64,000 nucleotides of DNA from Bacteroidota bacterium (GTDB taxonomy: Bacteria > Bacteroidota > Bacteroidia > Chitinophagales > Saprospiraceae): positions 42,337-106,336 of the forward strand of contig JANSWP010000012.1 in assembly GCA_024743405.1 (NCBI GenBank), written 5' to 3'. A program made the translations under genes and the position numbers. A model generated the notes under the pieces. That model saw only the letters and a list, made by a program, of their open reading frames with translations. It searched no databases and was not told the DNA's origin. Shown here piece after piece: positions 50,643 through 57,970 of this stretch; position 1 is the stretch's first letter; each line of letters begins with the position of its first letter.

Positions 50643-50978
50643 ATGACTAAAGAAGAAAGATTAGATTTAAAAGAAAAAATACACCTAACGATTTCGAAAA
50701 CTAAGGAAGATATTATTCGCTTAGAAGAGGAGACTAAGCCCATTTCACCCGAAAATTCAATTGGTAGAGTTAGTCGAATGGATGCCATCAATAATAAGAG
50801 TGTGGCAGAGGTAGCTTTACGGTCGTCTAAAAGGAAATTGGGAGCCTTGCAACATGCATTAACGAAGATTGACTCCCCGGAATTTGGTAAATGTTCTCGT
50901 TGCGGGGGTAAAATTCGCTCTGCCAGATTGATGTTCATGCCTGAAAGTACTCAATGCGTCCGCTGTGCAGCGCGTTAA
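50643..50978 (+). CDS. DksA/TraR-type zinc-finger protein
   Basis: A 111-residue protein with an N-terminal coiled-coil region and a C-terminal C4 zinc finger (CSRCGGKIRSARLMFMPEST, then CVRC). It is shorter than E. coli DksA and lacks its acidic DxxDxA coiled-coil tip as far as I can see, so RNA-polymerase regulation is plausible but not assured. Similar small proteins are common in Bacteroidota. Confidence 0.85.
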   Translation: MTKEERLDLKEKIHLTISKTKEDIIRLEEETKPISPENSIGRVSRMDAINNKSVAEVALRSSKRKLGALQHALTKIDSPEFGKCSRCGGKIRSARLMFMPESTQCVRCAAR

Positions 50979-51079
50979 TTTTTTAATACTCTTTGCTTTC
51001 TGTAGCCAACTCTTCTTATCTTTATTGGGTCTTTTATCCTGTCGAAAATATATTAAGGAACTTTAAAGCATTTAAAACC

Positions 51080-51610
51080 ATGAAAAAGATTAGTGCCTTT
51101 TTATTTGCCTGTGCTCTTTGTATAACGCTTATGGCTCAAGAAGAAAGCCCAAAATTCACGATGGAAATAAGTACAGACTCTATTTTGATGGACAATTATT
51201 TTGAAGTGAAATTCACTTTAGAAAATGCAAGTGGGCGCAATTTTTATCCACCTTCTTTCGATGGATTTAACATTATTGGCGGGCCGAATCAATCAACTAG
51301 TATGAGTATTGTTAATGGAGATATGACCCAAAGCGTTTCCTATTCGTACTATCTTGAACCCAAAGACATAGGACAATTTTGGATAGAACCAGCGAGTATT
51401 GAAGCGGGTGAAAATGTTTTAGAAACTACAGCGATTGAAGTTTTTGTTGTGCCTAATCCTGATGGTGTTAAGCAGTATCCTCAACAACGAGAACAGCGTC
51501 GGTTATTTTTTGATGACTTTTTTAGTCGGCCAAGAGTTGAGCCACAACCGATCCCTAAAAATAAAAAAGTAGAGTCAAAGAAGAAAAAGCGAAAAACAGT
51601 CCGAATTTGA
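51080..51610 (+). CDS. Short BatD-like secreted protein
   Basis: From the ATG at 51080, 176 residues with a signal peptide (LFACALCITLMAQ). The mature part is the first beta-sandwich domain of BatD (ILMDNYFEVKFTLENASGRN, PPSFDGFNIIGGPNQSTSMS, SVSYSYYLEPKDIGQFWIEP). BatD proteins usually reach about 600 residues with a membrane span; here the chain stops after one domain with a very basic tail (KKVESKKKKRKTVRI). No batA, batB or moxR genes are near, so it is a stand-alone derivative of unknown role. Confidence 0.8.
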   Translation: MKKISAFLFACALCITLMAQEESPKFTMEISTDSILMDNYFEVKFTLENASGRNFYPPSFDGFNIIGGPNQSTSMSIVNGDMTQSVSYSYYLEPKDIGQFWIEPASIEAGENVLETTAIEVFVVPNPDGVKQYPQQREQRRLFFDDFFSRPRVEPQPIPKNKKVESKKKKRKTVRI

Positions 51611-51627
51611 TGGAAAATCAGGCTATG

Positions 51628-52584
51628 CTAAAAAACTTTCTCGGCGATTTCGCGAATGGTATCTACGTCACCCATGGTGTAAAAATGTAAGCAAGGAGCC
51701 CCTTTCTCCTTCAATTCTTTAGACTGCATTATACTCCATTCAATGCCAACTTGTCTGCGAGCCTCCGCGTTCTTTGCCTTCATTATGGCATCTAACAGGT
51801 CATTTGGAAGATTTAAGTGAAAAAGGCGAGGTAAAGCATTGAGTTGATATTTTTTTGTAAGCGGTTTTAACCCTGGTACGATTGGAACATTTATCCCTGC
51901 TTTTCGGCAAGCATCCACATATTCAAAGTACTTATTATTGTCAAAAAACATCTGAGTTACAATATAATTTGCACCAGCTTCTACCTTTTTTTTAGCCCAT
52001 TCTAAATCAAAATCCATATTAGGCGCTTCAAAATGCTTTTCTGGATAACCTGCAATTCCTATGCAAAAATTCGTTTTCATACCGTTTTCAATATTGGCAT
52101 CAAGGTATTTACCATGATTCATGTCATCTACTTGTGTCACTAAGTCAATCGCATAATTGTGGCCATCAGGCTCAGGAATAAATTTCCCATCAAACTTGCG
52201 TGCATCTCCACGCAATGCCAATACATTATTAATATTTAAATAATTAAGGTCAATTAGGGCATTTTCGGTTTCTTCCTTTGAGAACCCTCCACAAATTAAA
52301 TGAGGTACAGCATCAACCCCATAACGATGCATGATAGATGCGCAGATTCCGACAGTGCCAGGTCGTTTTCGAATAGCAATTTTTTCAAAATAACCACTTT
52401 GTCTTTGCTTATATATATAATCTTCTCGATGATAGGTAACATCAATAAATGGTGGACGGAATTCCATCAATGGATCCAAAACATCAAAAATAGCTTGCAT
52501 GCTTCCTCCTTTTAATGGAGGTAGAACTTCAAAAGAAATCAAGGTCTGCCCATTGGCTTTTTTAAAATACTCAGTTACTTTCAT
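51628..52584 (-). CDS. metF: Methylenetetrahydrofolate reductase
   Basis: A 318-residue FAD-dependent TIM-barrel enzyme that reduces 5,10-methylene-THF to 5-methyl-THF, the methyl donor of MetH. Family blocks are LISFEVLPPLKGG (the FEFFPP equivalent), IDVTYHRE, NVLALRGDARKFDGKF, GANYIVTQMFFDN, and VPGLKPLTKKYQLNALPRLF. Length is typical of the bacterial catalytic-only form. It lies 40 kb from metH. Confidence 0.96.
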   Translation of the reverse strand: MKVTEYFKKANGQTLISFEVLPPLKGGSMQAIFDVLDPLMEFRPPFIDVTYHREDYIYKQRQSGYFEKIAIRKRPGTVGICASIMHRYGVDAVPHLICGGFSKEETENALIDLNYLNINNVLALRGDARKFDGKFIPEPDGHNYAIDLVTQVDDMNHGKYLDANIENGMKTNFCIGIAGYPEKHFEAPNMDFDLEWAKKKVEAGANYIVTQMFFDNNKYFEYVDACRKAGINVPIVPGLKPLTKKYQLNALPRLFHLNLPNDLLDAIMKAKNAEARRQVGIEWSIMQSKELKEKGAPCLHFYTMGDVDTIREIAEKVF

Positions 52585-52694
52585 TTAATTTTTTTTAGTA
52601 AAATTCTTTGATAAGCAGGGTTAGAAAAAAATCAGTAAAACTATTAAAATTCCAAAATAGAGAATGATTAAATCCTTAGTTATTTTGAAACCAA

Positions 52695-53384
52695 TTACAA
52701 TAAACCGCTCAGGATACTCCAGACAGTTTCTGCCAAAATTTTGTGCCCATCTATGTTTGGATGAATGCCATCCCTTTGATTTAAGGAAGGAATACCTCCC
52801 ACATTTTCTAATAGAAAAGGAACGAATGCAAGCTCATTTTTCTGTGCTAATGAAGGATACATATTTTTGAACTGTTCGGTGAATGTTTCTCCCATATTTG
52901 GAGGAGCTTGCATGCCTGAAAGTACGATTTTTGCACTAGGATATTTTTGTTTTACCTTATCAATAATGGATTGAAGATTTTCAGCTGAACTTTCAGGAGC
53001 AATGCCTCGTAAACCGTCATTACCACCTAGTGCTAAAATGAAAATATCTAGTGGTTGACGTATGACCCAATTGACTCTTTCATTTCCGCCAGCAGTAGTT
53101 TCACCGCTTAGTCCAGCATTGATAACTTTATAGTTGAGTCCTAATGAATCAATTTTTTGCTCAATTATTGCTGGGTAGCTATCTGAAGAGGCTTCATCTA
53201 AGCCATAACCAGCTGTCAAACTGTCGCCAAAAAAAATAATATTTTTTTTCTTACTTGAATTCAATACTTCATTATCAGATTCATGCTTCGCTGAATCTTC
53301 CTTTTTTTTAGAATCATTTTCTGTGGATTCAGAACAAGAAAGTTGTAGAATCAACAAAAAAAAGAATAATATTTTAAGTCGCAT
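52695..53384 (-). CDS. Arylesterase / lysophospholipase L1-like lipoprotein
   Basis: A 229-residue SGNH hydrolase of the TesA type with a lipoprotein signal (LILQLSC). Block I is FFGDSLTAGYGL with the nucleophile Ser. NAGLSGETTAGG is block II, LALGGNDGLRG block III and DGIHPNIDGH block V. A charged Ser/Lys/Glu linker separates the lipid anchor from the domain. Substrate is probably a lysolipid or short ester. Confidence 0.92.
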   Translation of the reverse strand: MRLKILFFFLLILQLSCSESTENDSKKKEDSAKHESDNEVLNSSKKKNIIFFGDSLTAGYGLDEASSDSYPAIIEQKIDSLGLNYKVINAGLSGETTAGGNERVNWVIRQPLDIFILALGGNDGLRGIAPESSAENLQSIIDKVKQKYPSAKIVLSGMQAPPNMGETFTEQFKNMYPSLAQKNELAFVPFLLENVGGIPSLNQRDGIHPNIDGHKILAETVWSILSGLL

Positions 53385-53616
53385 TAGATGATTGATGTTT
53401 CAATTATTTATAATAAAGTAATCTAGTCATTTTAAAAGACTGCAAAAATAAAACACTTTAGGGCTCAAAGGTTGTCACAAATAATCAATTTATGTTAAAG
53501 TATGTCGATAATAGATTAGTTTATTGCATCCAGAATGTTGCCTAGATTAAATACAGTTTTAAAAAAATAAATACCTTTAGCGTGTAATTTTTTTAAAAAA
53601 AGAATAGGGGAATACT

Positions 53617-54039
53617 ATGAGTACTCATAAAAAGATAATATTAGTTGAAGATAACCTTGATGATGTAAGATTAACAAAGCTTGCATTTGAAAATTTAAAT
53701 ATACCTGCTCAATTTGTGCATTGTACTAATGGTGAAGAACTTCTTGATTTTCTTAAAGATGAGCCTTTGTCAAATATAAATTATATTTTATTGGATCTGA
53801 ATATGCCTAAGTTAAATGGTTTTGATGTTCTGAATACTTTTCTTAAAGATGAAAATTTGCAAAAATTGCCAGTAATCGTTTTTACGACATCTTCTAATCC
53901 AGCAGATATAAAAAAATGTTACGAAACAGGAGCTAATGCTTATGTTGTGAAGCCTTTTGATTTTACAGACTTAGAAAAATCTATTGGTGCAATTTCAAGT
54001 TTTTGGGGAGGTGTAAATGTAAAACCTATGTTTGTATAA
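53617..54039 (+). CDS. Stand-alone response regulator (Rcp1-like)
   Basis: A 140-residue receiver domain with no output domain. The acidic pair is in VEDNLDDVRL, the phospho-acceptor is Asp60 (LLDLNMP), the switch Thr is 90 or 91 and the conserved Lys is 112 (VVKPFDF). The DDVRLTKLAFE start is that of the Rcp1/phytochrome-associated subgroup, which pairs with sensor kinases. No kinase is adjacent. Confidence 0.93.
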   Translation: MSTHKKIILVEDNLDDVRLTKLAFENLNIPAQFVHCTNGEELLDFLKDEPLSNINYILLDLNMPKLNGFDVLNTFLKDENLQKLPVIVFTTSSNPADIKKCYETGANAYVVKPFDFTDLEKSIGAISSFWGGVNVKPMFV

Positions 54040-54043
54040 GCAC

Positions 54044-54973
54044 TTATTTTAGAAAGTCAATATTTCTTTTAAGTCCATGAAATTTTGTTCTTTTCACAGC
54101 AGATTTCTGAAAAACTTCTTTAAATATTTCTTCCGTAATTTCTTCCCAATCTCTTTTGTTCATTCCTAATAGATTAGGGTGGGGTTCAAAATTTCGCTCA
54201 TTGTGTGGTGTCGAAAATTTATTCCATGGACACACCTCTTGACAAATGTCACATCCAAACATGTAATTTTTCATTTGCCCTCGAAATTCTTCTGGAAGTT
54301 GCTCATCTTTCAATTCAATCGTCAAATAACTGATACATTTTGAAGCGTCTAATAAATAGCCATTAGCGGAAATGGCATTGGTTGGACAAGCATCAATACA
54401 TCGTGTGCAAGTGCCGCAATAATCTTTCATCGGATGGTCTGCCTCAAGCTCTAAATCAATAATCAATTCTGCCAGAAAAAAATAAGAGCCAGCTTTAGGA
54501 TTTATCAAAAGTGTATTTTTTCCCGTCCACCCTAAACCTGACTTTGCAGCCCATTTTCTTTCCAAAACAGGGGCAGAGTCTACAAAACAACGACCGCTGA
54601 CATCTCCAATGTTATCATTCAAAAATTGAAGTAATTCTTTCAGTTTATTTTTAATGATAAAATGGTAGTCTTTTCCGAAAGCATATTTCGAAATCTTAGG
54701 AGCGATCTCATCTTCTTGCTCTTTTTCAGTATAATAATTATACATCAAAGTCACTATTGATCTCGAACCAGGTACTAATTTGGTAGGATCGATTCTTTTA
54801 TCAAAATGATTTTCCATATACGACATCTTGCCGTGATAATCATTTTTTAACCAAGTTTCTAAATGACGAGCTTCCTCATTTAATGCTTCCGCCTTTGCTA
54901 CTCCGACGAAGGAGAATCCAAGCCTTTTGGCTTCGGTTTTTAAAAGATGCGTATGTTTTTCCTTTAAATTCAC
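54044..54973 (-). CDS. queG: Epoxyqueuosine reductase
   Basis: A 309-residue cobalamin and iron-sulfur enzyme that makes the last step of queuosine synthesis on tRNA. The N-terminal part has [19 protein letters not shown]. Two 4Fe-4S motifs are present, [16 protein letters not shown] and [11 protein letters not shown]. The tRNAs with GUN anticodons that it acts on (Asp, His, Tyr) occur in the array downstream. Confidence 0.95.
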   Translation of the reverse strand: MNLKEKHTHLLKTEAKRLGFSFVGVAKAEALNEEARHLETWLKNDYHGKMSYMENHFDKRIDPTKLVPGSRSIVTLMYNYYTEKEQEDEIAPKISKYAFGKDYHFIIKNKLKELLQFLNDNIGDVSGRCFVDSAPVLERKWAAKSGLGWTGKNTLLINPKAGSYFFLAELIIDLELEADHPMKDYCGTCTRCIDACPTNAISANGYLLDASKCISYLTIELKDEQLPEEFRGQMKNYMFGCDICQEVCPWNKFSTPHNERNFEPHPNLLGMNKRDWEEITEEIFKEVFQKSAVKRTKFHGLKRNIDFLK

Positions 54974-55051
54974 TTCGCGAAAGTAGACAGTTTTGAAACT
55001 ATTTTTAGAGAATGTGTATTCTTTAAATTTTGAACCAAAAACTTAAATATA

Positions 55052-55597
55052 ATGACACAAAAACAAATTGTAAAAACCAGCAAATTTCTCAGCTTAGTTC
55101 TTCGACATAGACCTGAAGTAATTGGGATTAACCTAGAAGCCCATGGTTGGGTAGATGTAAATGAATTAATTGACAAGTCAAATGCAAATGGTCGTGAAAT
55201 GAATTTTGAATTATTGCAGGCAATTGTCAAAAACAATAATAAAAAGCGATTTGCTTTTAATGAAGATTTGACAAAAATTCGAGCAAGTCAAGGTCATTCT
55301 GTGGAAATTGAACTTGGGTATTTGCCGTGTAATCCTCCCAATATTTTATATCATGGTACCGCAACACGATTTATAGATAGTATTTTGAAAAATGGGTTGA
55401 TAAAAGGCAATCGGCATCATGTTCATTTATCAAAGGATAAAGAAACGGCTTCGAATGTTGGTCGGCGGCATGGTAAATTGGTTATACTCGAAGTAGATGC
55501 TAAATCTATGCATGAAAAAGGGTGTCATTTTTATGTATCTGAAAATAGTGTTTGGCTCACGGAAAATGTTCCGAGCGAGTATTTGAAAGAAGTTTAA
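55052..55597 (+). CDS. kptA: RNA 2'-phosphotransferase (KptA/Tpt1)
   Basis: A 181-residue enzyme that moves an RNA 2'-phosphate to NAD+, the last step of tRNA splicing in fungi; its bacterial role is unknown. Visible are KFLSLVLRHRPEVIG, LEAHGWVDVNELI, the NAD-site LYHGTATRFIDSIL, HHVHLSKDKETASNVGRRHG and a C-terminal FYVSENSVWLTENVP. It diverges from queG (78 bp) and is the last protein gene before the tRNA array. Confidence 0.93.
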   Translation: MTQKQIVKTSKFLSLVLRHRPEVIGINLEAHGWVDVNELIDKSNANGREMNFELLQAIVKNNNKKRFAFNEDLTKIRASQGHSVEIELGYLPCNPPNILYHGTATRFIDSILKNGLIKGNRHHVHLSKDKETASNVGRRHGKLVILEVDAKSMHEKGCHFYVSENSVWLTENVPSEYLKEV

Positions 55598-56003
55598 GGT
55601 AGTGATAATGAGTTTTTTTAAAAATATTATTTCTTGTAAAATTTTGATAATCAAGGTTTTAAAAAATTTATATAAAATATTTTTTAAAAAAACTTTCACG
55701 CTGGAACTTTATCTAACTTTCATAGGGTTTATATCCCGTATTCAACAAAAAAACATTTAAAAATTCAGATGTTACAATTTAATTATCATATCAGTTTTCA
55801 ATTTTCTCCTAAGTCAAAACGACGGGAGAACGAACTCATAGGCAGTCTCGAATTACCTGCTGAGAGTTATGATGGTATTCATATTCAACTTTTCTAACAG
55901 CTTCACTCAAAGGAGTTTGCAGCTGTTAAAAAATGGCTGCGACTCGAAATTCATGTCAACATATTTTTTCTTTTCGTAGTCAGATTCATTTTTGAAATAA
56001 GGA
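55598..56003. other. AT-rich gap before the tRNA array
   Basis: About 400 bp, the first 150 extremely AT-rich. TAACAGCT (55895-55902) and AGCTGTTA (55921-55928) are a perfect inverted repeat. Fragments such as ATAGGG-TTTATAT-CCCGTAT near 55720-55742 vaguely resemble a T-arm, but I could not fold a tRNA. Confidence 0.4.
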
Positions 56004-56169
56004 CTTAGGAACAAGCAAAGAATAACTTATAACATTAGGCGGATTCTTTTGATTTTATTTTTCGTTAAAAATACTCGCCGTAGCGATGCTATGCTTGCGT
56101 TTTTTGCCTCGGCTAAAACCAAAATAATCTCCCCAAAACATTATAACTTATTCTTTTCACGTTCCTAAG
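56004..56169. repeat. 166-bp imperfect palindrome (MITE-like)
   Basis: The ends CTTAGGAAC and GTTCCTAAG are exact inverted repeats, and the match continues inwards through AAGAATAA-TTATAA and TTTTG-TTTTA with few differences, about 50 bp per arm. The centre (about 56060-56115) is GC-richer. No obvious target duplication flanks it. It has the look of a dispersed palindromic element. Confidence 0.65.
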
Positions 56170-56190
56170 ATGATACTGATGGTATAGCGT

Positions 56191-56261
56191 TACTTCGTAA
56201 TTCACTTGGTAGAATATCGGACTTTCATCCAAACGAGCAGGTTCGAATCCTGTCGAAACTT
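56191..56261 (+). tRNA. Degenerate tRNA, possibly Glu(TTC)
   Basis: A good T-arm (GCAGG-TTCGAAT-CCTGT) and D-stem (ATTC/GAAT, GG in the loop) are present. The acceptor pairs in only about 4 of 7 positions, and the anticodon stem has a mismatch and a 6-nt loop CTTTCA. Probably a decaying copy; identity uncertain. Confidence 0.45.
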
Positions 56262-56425
56262 TAAACGCTTCCAAACTTTGTTCATCTTAAATAATAATTT
56301 TTCTATTTGGGGTAACCTCCAAAACTAATAGCAGGTTAGATATAGAGAACGATATGGTACGAATATTTTGTGCCATTCAATTGCTCATATCACTACAAGG
56401 TAAAAACAAAATAATATTCAAAATA

Positions 56426-56550
56426 CCGTGGCAGTGAGAAGGTGGGTTTTAGTAACCGAAAGCGTTGCAATTCCGAGACTATTTAAAAAGTGTTAGCTCG
56501 GCTACTCAACTTGAAGAGTAAGACTTAACCCTGTTCAAGATTCTCCACGT
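56426..56550 (+). ncRNA. Cloverleaf-like structured RNA, unidentified
   Basis: CGTGG (56427-56431) pairs with CCACG (56545-56549), with AGAA/TTCT inside. Enclosed are three hairpins: GTAAC/GTTGC with a 7-nt loop, CCGAG/CTCGG with a 19-nt loop, and CTTGAA/TTCAAG with an 18-nt loop. This four-way shape recalls an enlarged tRNA but has no T-loop consensus. Structure is predicted by eye only. Confidence 0.35.
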
Positions 56551-56557
56551 TTTCTCT

Positions 56558-56585
56558 GGCATCCGTAAATAGCTTTTCGGATGCC
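56558..56585. other. Spacer hairpin
   Basis: GGCATCCG and CGGATGCC form a perfect 8-bp stem around a 12-nt loop, 4 bp before tRNA-Asp. It could be a processing signal. Confidence 0.6.
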
Positions 56586-56589
56586 CAAC

Positions 56590-56661
56590 GGAGCTGTAGT
56601 TCAACGGTAGAGCAGGGGATTGTCTATCCTCAAGTTGCGAGTTCGATTCTCGTCGGTTCCG
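56590..56661 (+). tRNA. tRNA-Asp(GTC)
   Basis: Acceptor GGAGCTG/CGGTTCC, D-stem GTTC/GAGC, anticodon loop TTGTCTA, T-arm GCGAG-TTCGATT-CTCGT. Discriminator G fits Asp. CCA is not encoded. Confidence 0.9.
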
Positions 56662-56683
56662 CTATTTTTTTGATTCAAAATGG

Positions 56684-56755
56684 GGATACATGTTACAGAA
56701 CAAGTGATGTTGCTTTGCAAGCAATGTGTGATGGGGTCGATTCCTATTGCGTCCA
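56684..56755 (+). tRNA. tRNA-Ala-like (TGC), no G3:U70
   Basis: Acceptor GGATACA/TGCGTCC with one A:C mismatch; D-stem TTAC/GTGA with loop AGAACAA that lacks the usual GG; anticodon stem GTTGC/GCAAT with loop TTTGCAA. Position 3:70 is A-U, so the alanine identity pair G3:U70 is missing. Confidence 0.7.
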
Positions 56756-56774
56756 CAATATTTGATATTAAATT

Positions 56775-56845
56775 CTAGGCGTAGCTTAATGAAGAGCACT
56801 GTATTTGGAATGCAGGGGATGAAGGTTCAAGTCCTTCCGCTTAGA
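56775..56845 (+). tRNA. tRNA-Pro(TGG)
   Basis: Acceptor CTAGGCG/CGCTTAG keeps the C1:G72 pair typical of bacterial tRNA-Pro. D-stem GCTT/GAGC has a short 6-nt loop without GG. Anticodon stem CTGTA/TGCAG, loop TTTGGAA. T-arm GAAGG-TTCAAGT-CCTTC, discriminator A. Confidence 0.83.
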
Positions 56846-56850
56846 CAAAA

Positions 56851-56924
56851 GTCTTTGTAGCCCAACTGGAAGAGGCATCGGGTTTAAGCCCCGTTAAGTG
56901 TAGGTTCGAATCCTATCAAAGACA
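56851..56924 (+). tRNA. tRNA with Leu anticodon (TAA), class I shape
   Basis: Acceptor GTCTTTG/CAAAGAC is perfect, discriminator A. Anticodon loop TTTAAGC, anticodon TAA. The variable loop is only 5 nt (TAAGT), whereas bacterial tRNA-Leu has a long variable arm. Anticodon stem has a T:T mismatch at 27-43. Confidence 0.82.
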
Positions 56925-56929
56925 CTATA

Positions 56930-57002
56930 GATTTTCGATTTTGGGTAGTTAATTTTTAATCATTCTCGTCAATTAAAGAGTAATATTTTAAAGTCGAAAA
57001 TC
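56930..57002. other. Spacer hairpin
   Basis: GATTTTCGA (56930-56938) and TCGAAAATC (56994-57002) are perfectly complementary; TTAATT/AATTAA pairs inside. It fills the spacer between tRNA-Leu(TAA) and tRNA-Arg. Confidence 0.6.
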
Positions 57003-57007
57003 AAAAT

Positions 57008-57080
57008 AGCCGTGTCGTCTAACAGGAAAAGACCGAAGATTACGAATCTTCAAATCAGGGTTCGAGTCCTTGCATGGTTG
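57008..57080 (+). tRNA. tRNA-Arg(ACG)
   Basis: Acceptor AGCCGTG/CATGGTT (G:U pairs), D-stem GTCT/AGAC, anticodon stem GAAGA/TCTTC with loop TTACGAA, T-arm CAGGG-TTCGAGT-CCTTG, discriminator G. Its A34 is a substrate for TadA. Confidence 0.9.
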
Positions 57081-57092
57081 CAAAGAAAAACT

Positions 57093-57176
57093 GGGAAAGT
57101 AGAGCGTAATTGGTAGCGTGACAGACTGTAAATCTGTTCTCTTTGGAGCTTGGAGGTTCAAGTCCTTCCTTTCCCA
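57093..57176 (+). tRNA. tRNA-Tyr(GTA)
   Basis: Acceptor GGGAAAG/CTTTCCC, anticodon stem ACAGA/TCTGT with loop CTGTAAA, a long variable arm as expected for bacterial tRNA-Tyr, T-arm GGAGG-TTCAAGT-CCTTC, discriminator A. Confidence 0.95.
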
Positions 57177-57196
57177 CTGAGGAAAATGAAAACTAT

Positions 57197-57270
57197 GCCT
57201 TCGTAGCCCAAAAGGAAGAGGCGTCTGACTTAGAATCAGAATGTTGTGAGTTCGATTCTCACCGAAGGTA
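57197..57270 (+). tRNA. tRNA with Leu anticodon (TAG), class I shape
   Basis: Acceptor GCCTTCG/CGAAGGT, anticodon stem TCTGA/TCAGA with loop CTTAGAA, T-arm GTGAG-TTCGATT-CTCAC, discriminator A. As in the TAA gene, the variable loop is 5 nt (ATGTT) and the D-arm is nearly the same (GCCCAA...GGAAGAGGC), so the two are related. Confidence 0.87.
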
Positions 57271-57281
57271 CTATTGGAAGT

Positions 57282-57347
57282 CTTGAGTTAGGGAATTGTG
57301 AGTTTAGAGTTACGCTCACTCGAAACTCATAAATTCTCTAGCTCAAG
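57282..57347. other. Long spacer hairpin
   Basis: CTTGAG/CTCAAG, GAATT/AATTC and TGAGTTT/AAACTCA pair in register around a 17-nt loop, giving a stem of about 20 bp between tRNA-Leu(TAG) and tRNA-Ser(GCT). Confidence 0.65.
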
Positions 57348-57355
57348 GCTAAATC

Positions 57356-57444
57356 GGAGAATAGGCAGACATTGGTTTGCTGCGCTTGCCTGCTAAGCAA
57401 GTTCCTGAGTATTTGGGATGAAGGTTCGATTCCTTTGTTCTCCG
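57356..57444 (+). tRNA. tRNA-Ser(GCT)
   Basis: Acceptor GGAGAAT/GTTCTCC, anticodon stem CTTGC/GCAAG with loop CTGCTAA, long variable arm, T-arm GAAGG-TTCGATT-CCTTT, discriminator G as expected for Ser. Confidence 0.93.
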
Positions 57445-57452
57445 CATCAAAA

Positions 57453-57539
57453 GGAAGGGCAAGCCAATAGGTGGTGGTCGCTGTCTTGAAAACAGTTAGG
57501 AGCTAATGACTCGTGTGGGTTCGACTCCCACCCTTTCCG
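57453..57539 (+). tRNA. tRNA-Ser(TGA)
   Basis: Acceptor GGAAGGG/CCTTTCC, anticodon stem GCTGT/ACAGT with loop CTTGAAA, long variable arm, T-arm GTGGG-TTCGACT-CCCAC, discriminator G. It lies 8 bp from the previous gene. Confidence 0.95.
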
Positions 57540-57561
57540 CAGTCTTTGGGTAATGATTATT

Positions 57562-57635
57562 CCCGATGTGGCGCAAATGGTTAGCGCACCTGTCTGATAT
57601 ACAGGAGGCTGATGGTTCGAATCCATCTGTCGGGA
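57562..57635 (+). tRNA. tRNA-Ile(GAT)
   Basis: Acceptor CCCGATG/TGTCGGG, D-stem GCGC/GCGC, anticodon stem CCTGT/ACAGG with loop CTGATAT, T-arm GATGG-TTCGAAT-CCATC, discriminator A. Confidence 0.95.
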
Positions 57636-57642
57636 CAGTGTA

Positions 57643-57715
57643 TTCCGGTGTAGTTTAGTTGGTAAAATGTCTGATTGTGGATCAGGAGTTAGTGGTTCAA
57701 ATCCACTCACTGGAA
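57643..57715 (+). tRNA. tRNA-His(GTG) without G-1:C73
   Basis: Acceptor TCCGGTG/CACTGGA, D-stem GTTT/AAAT with GG in the loop, anticodon loop TTGTGGA, T-arm AGTGG-TTCAAAT-CCACT. The extra pair is T-1:A73 instead of the nearly universal bacterial G-1:C73. Confidence 0.87.
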
Positions 57716-57722
57716 CATTTGA

Positions 57723-57795
57723 CCTGATGTATCTCGATGGTTAGTCCACCTGCTTTATACGCAGCAGGCTGGCAGTTCAAATCGATCCTTTAGGA
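57723..57795 (+). tRNA. Degenerate tRNA-Ile-like (TAT)
   Basis: Clear relative of the Ile(GAT) gene (shared GATGGTTAG, CACCTGC and GCAGGCTG blocks) but with loop TTTATAC, anticodon TAT. Acceptor pairs 6 of 7; D-stem and T-stem have several mismatches. Bacteria usually read AUA with a CAT/lysidine tRNA. Confidence 0.55.
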
Positions 57796-57817
57796 CATTG
57801 ACATTGAAGATAAAAAA

Positions 57818-57891
57818 GGAGATGTAGCTCCAATTGGTAGAGCGGTGGCTTGAAGCGTCACGCGATACAGGTTCGAATCCTGTCGTCTCCA
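57818..57891 (+). tRNA. tRNA-Phe(GAA), first copy
   Basis: Acceptor GGAGATG/CGTCTCC, D-stem GCTC/GAGC, anticodon stem GTGGC/GTCAC with loop TTGAAGC, T-arm ACAGG-TTCGAAT-CCTGT, discriminator A. Confidence 0.87.
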
Positions 57892-57898
57892 CAAAATT

Positions 57899-57970
57899 TG
57901 CGCGGTGGTGTAATTGGTAACACGTGGGACTCATGATCCTATTCTACGGGTTCGAGTCCCGTCTGCGCGA
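57899..57970 (+). tRNA. tRNA-Met or tRNA-Ile2 (CAT)
   Basis: Acceptor TGCGCGG/CTGCGCG begins with a T:G pair. D-stem GTGT/ACAC, anticodon stem TGGGA/TCCTA with loop CTCATGA, T-arm ACGGG-TTCGAGT-CCCGT, discriminator A. It lacks the three G:C pairs of initiators; elongator Met and lysidine-modified Ile2 cannot be told apart. Confidence 0.88.

Noticed and set aside
57447..57710. Minus-strand 87-codon frame with a WESNPH-type sequence
   Set aside because: It is the antisense reading of three tRNA genes, a well-known artefact of T-arm sequences.
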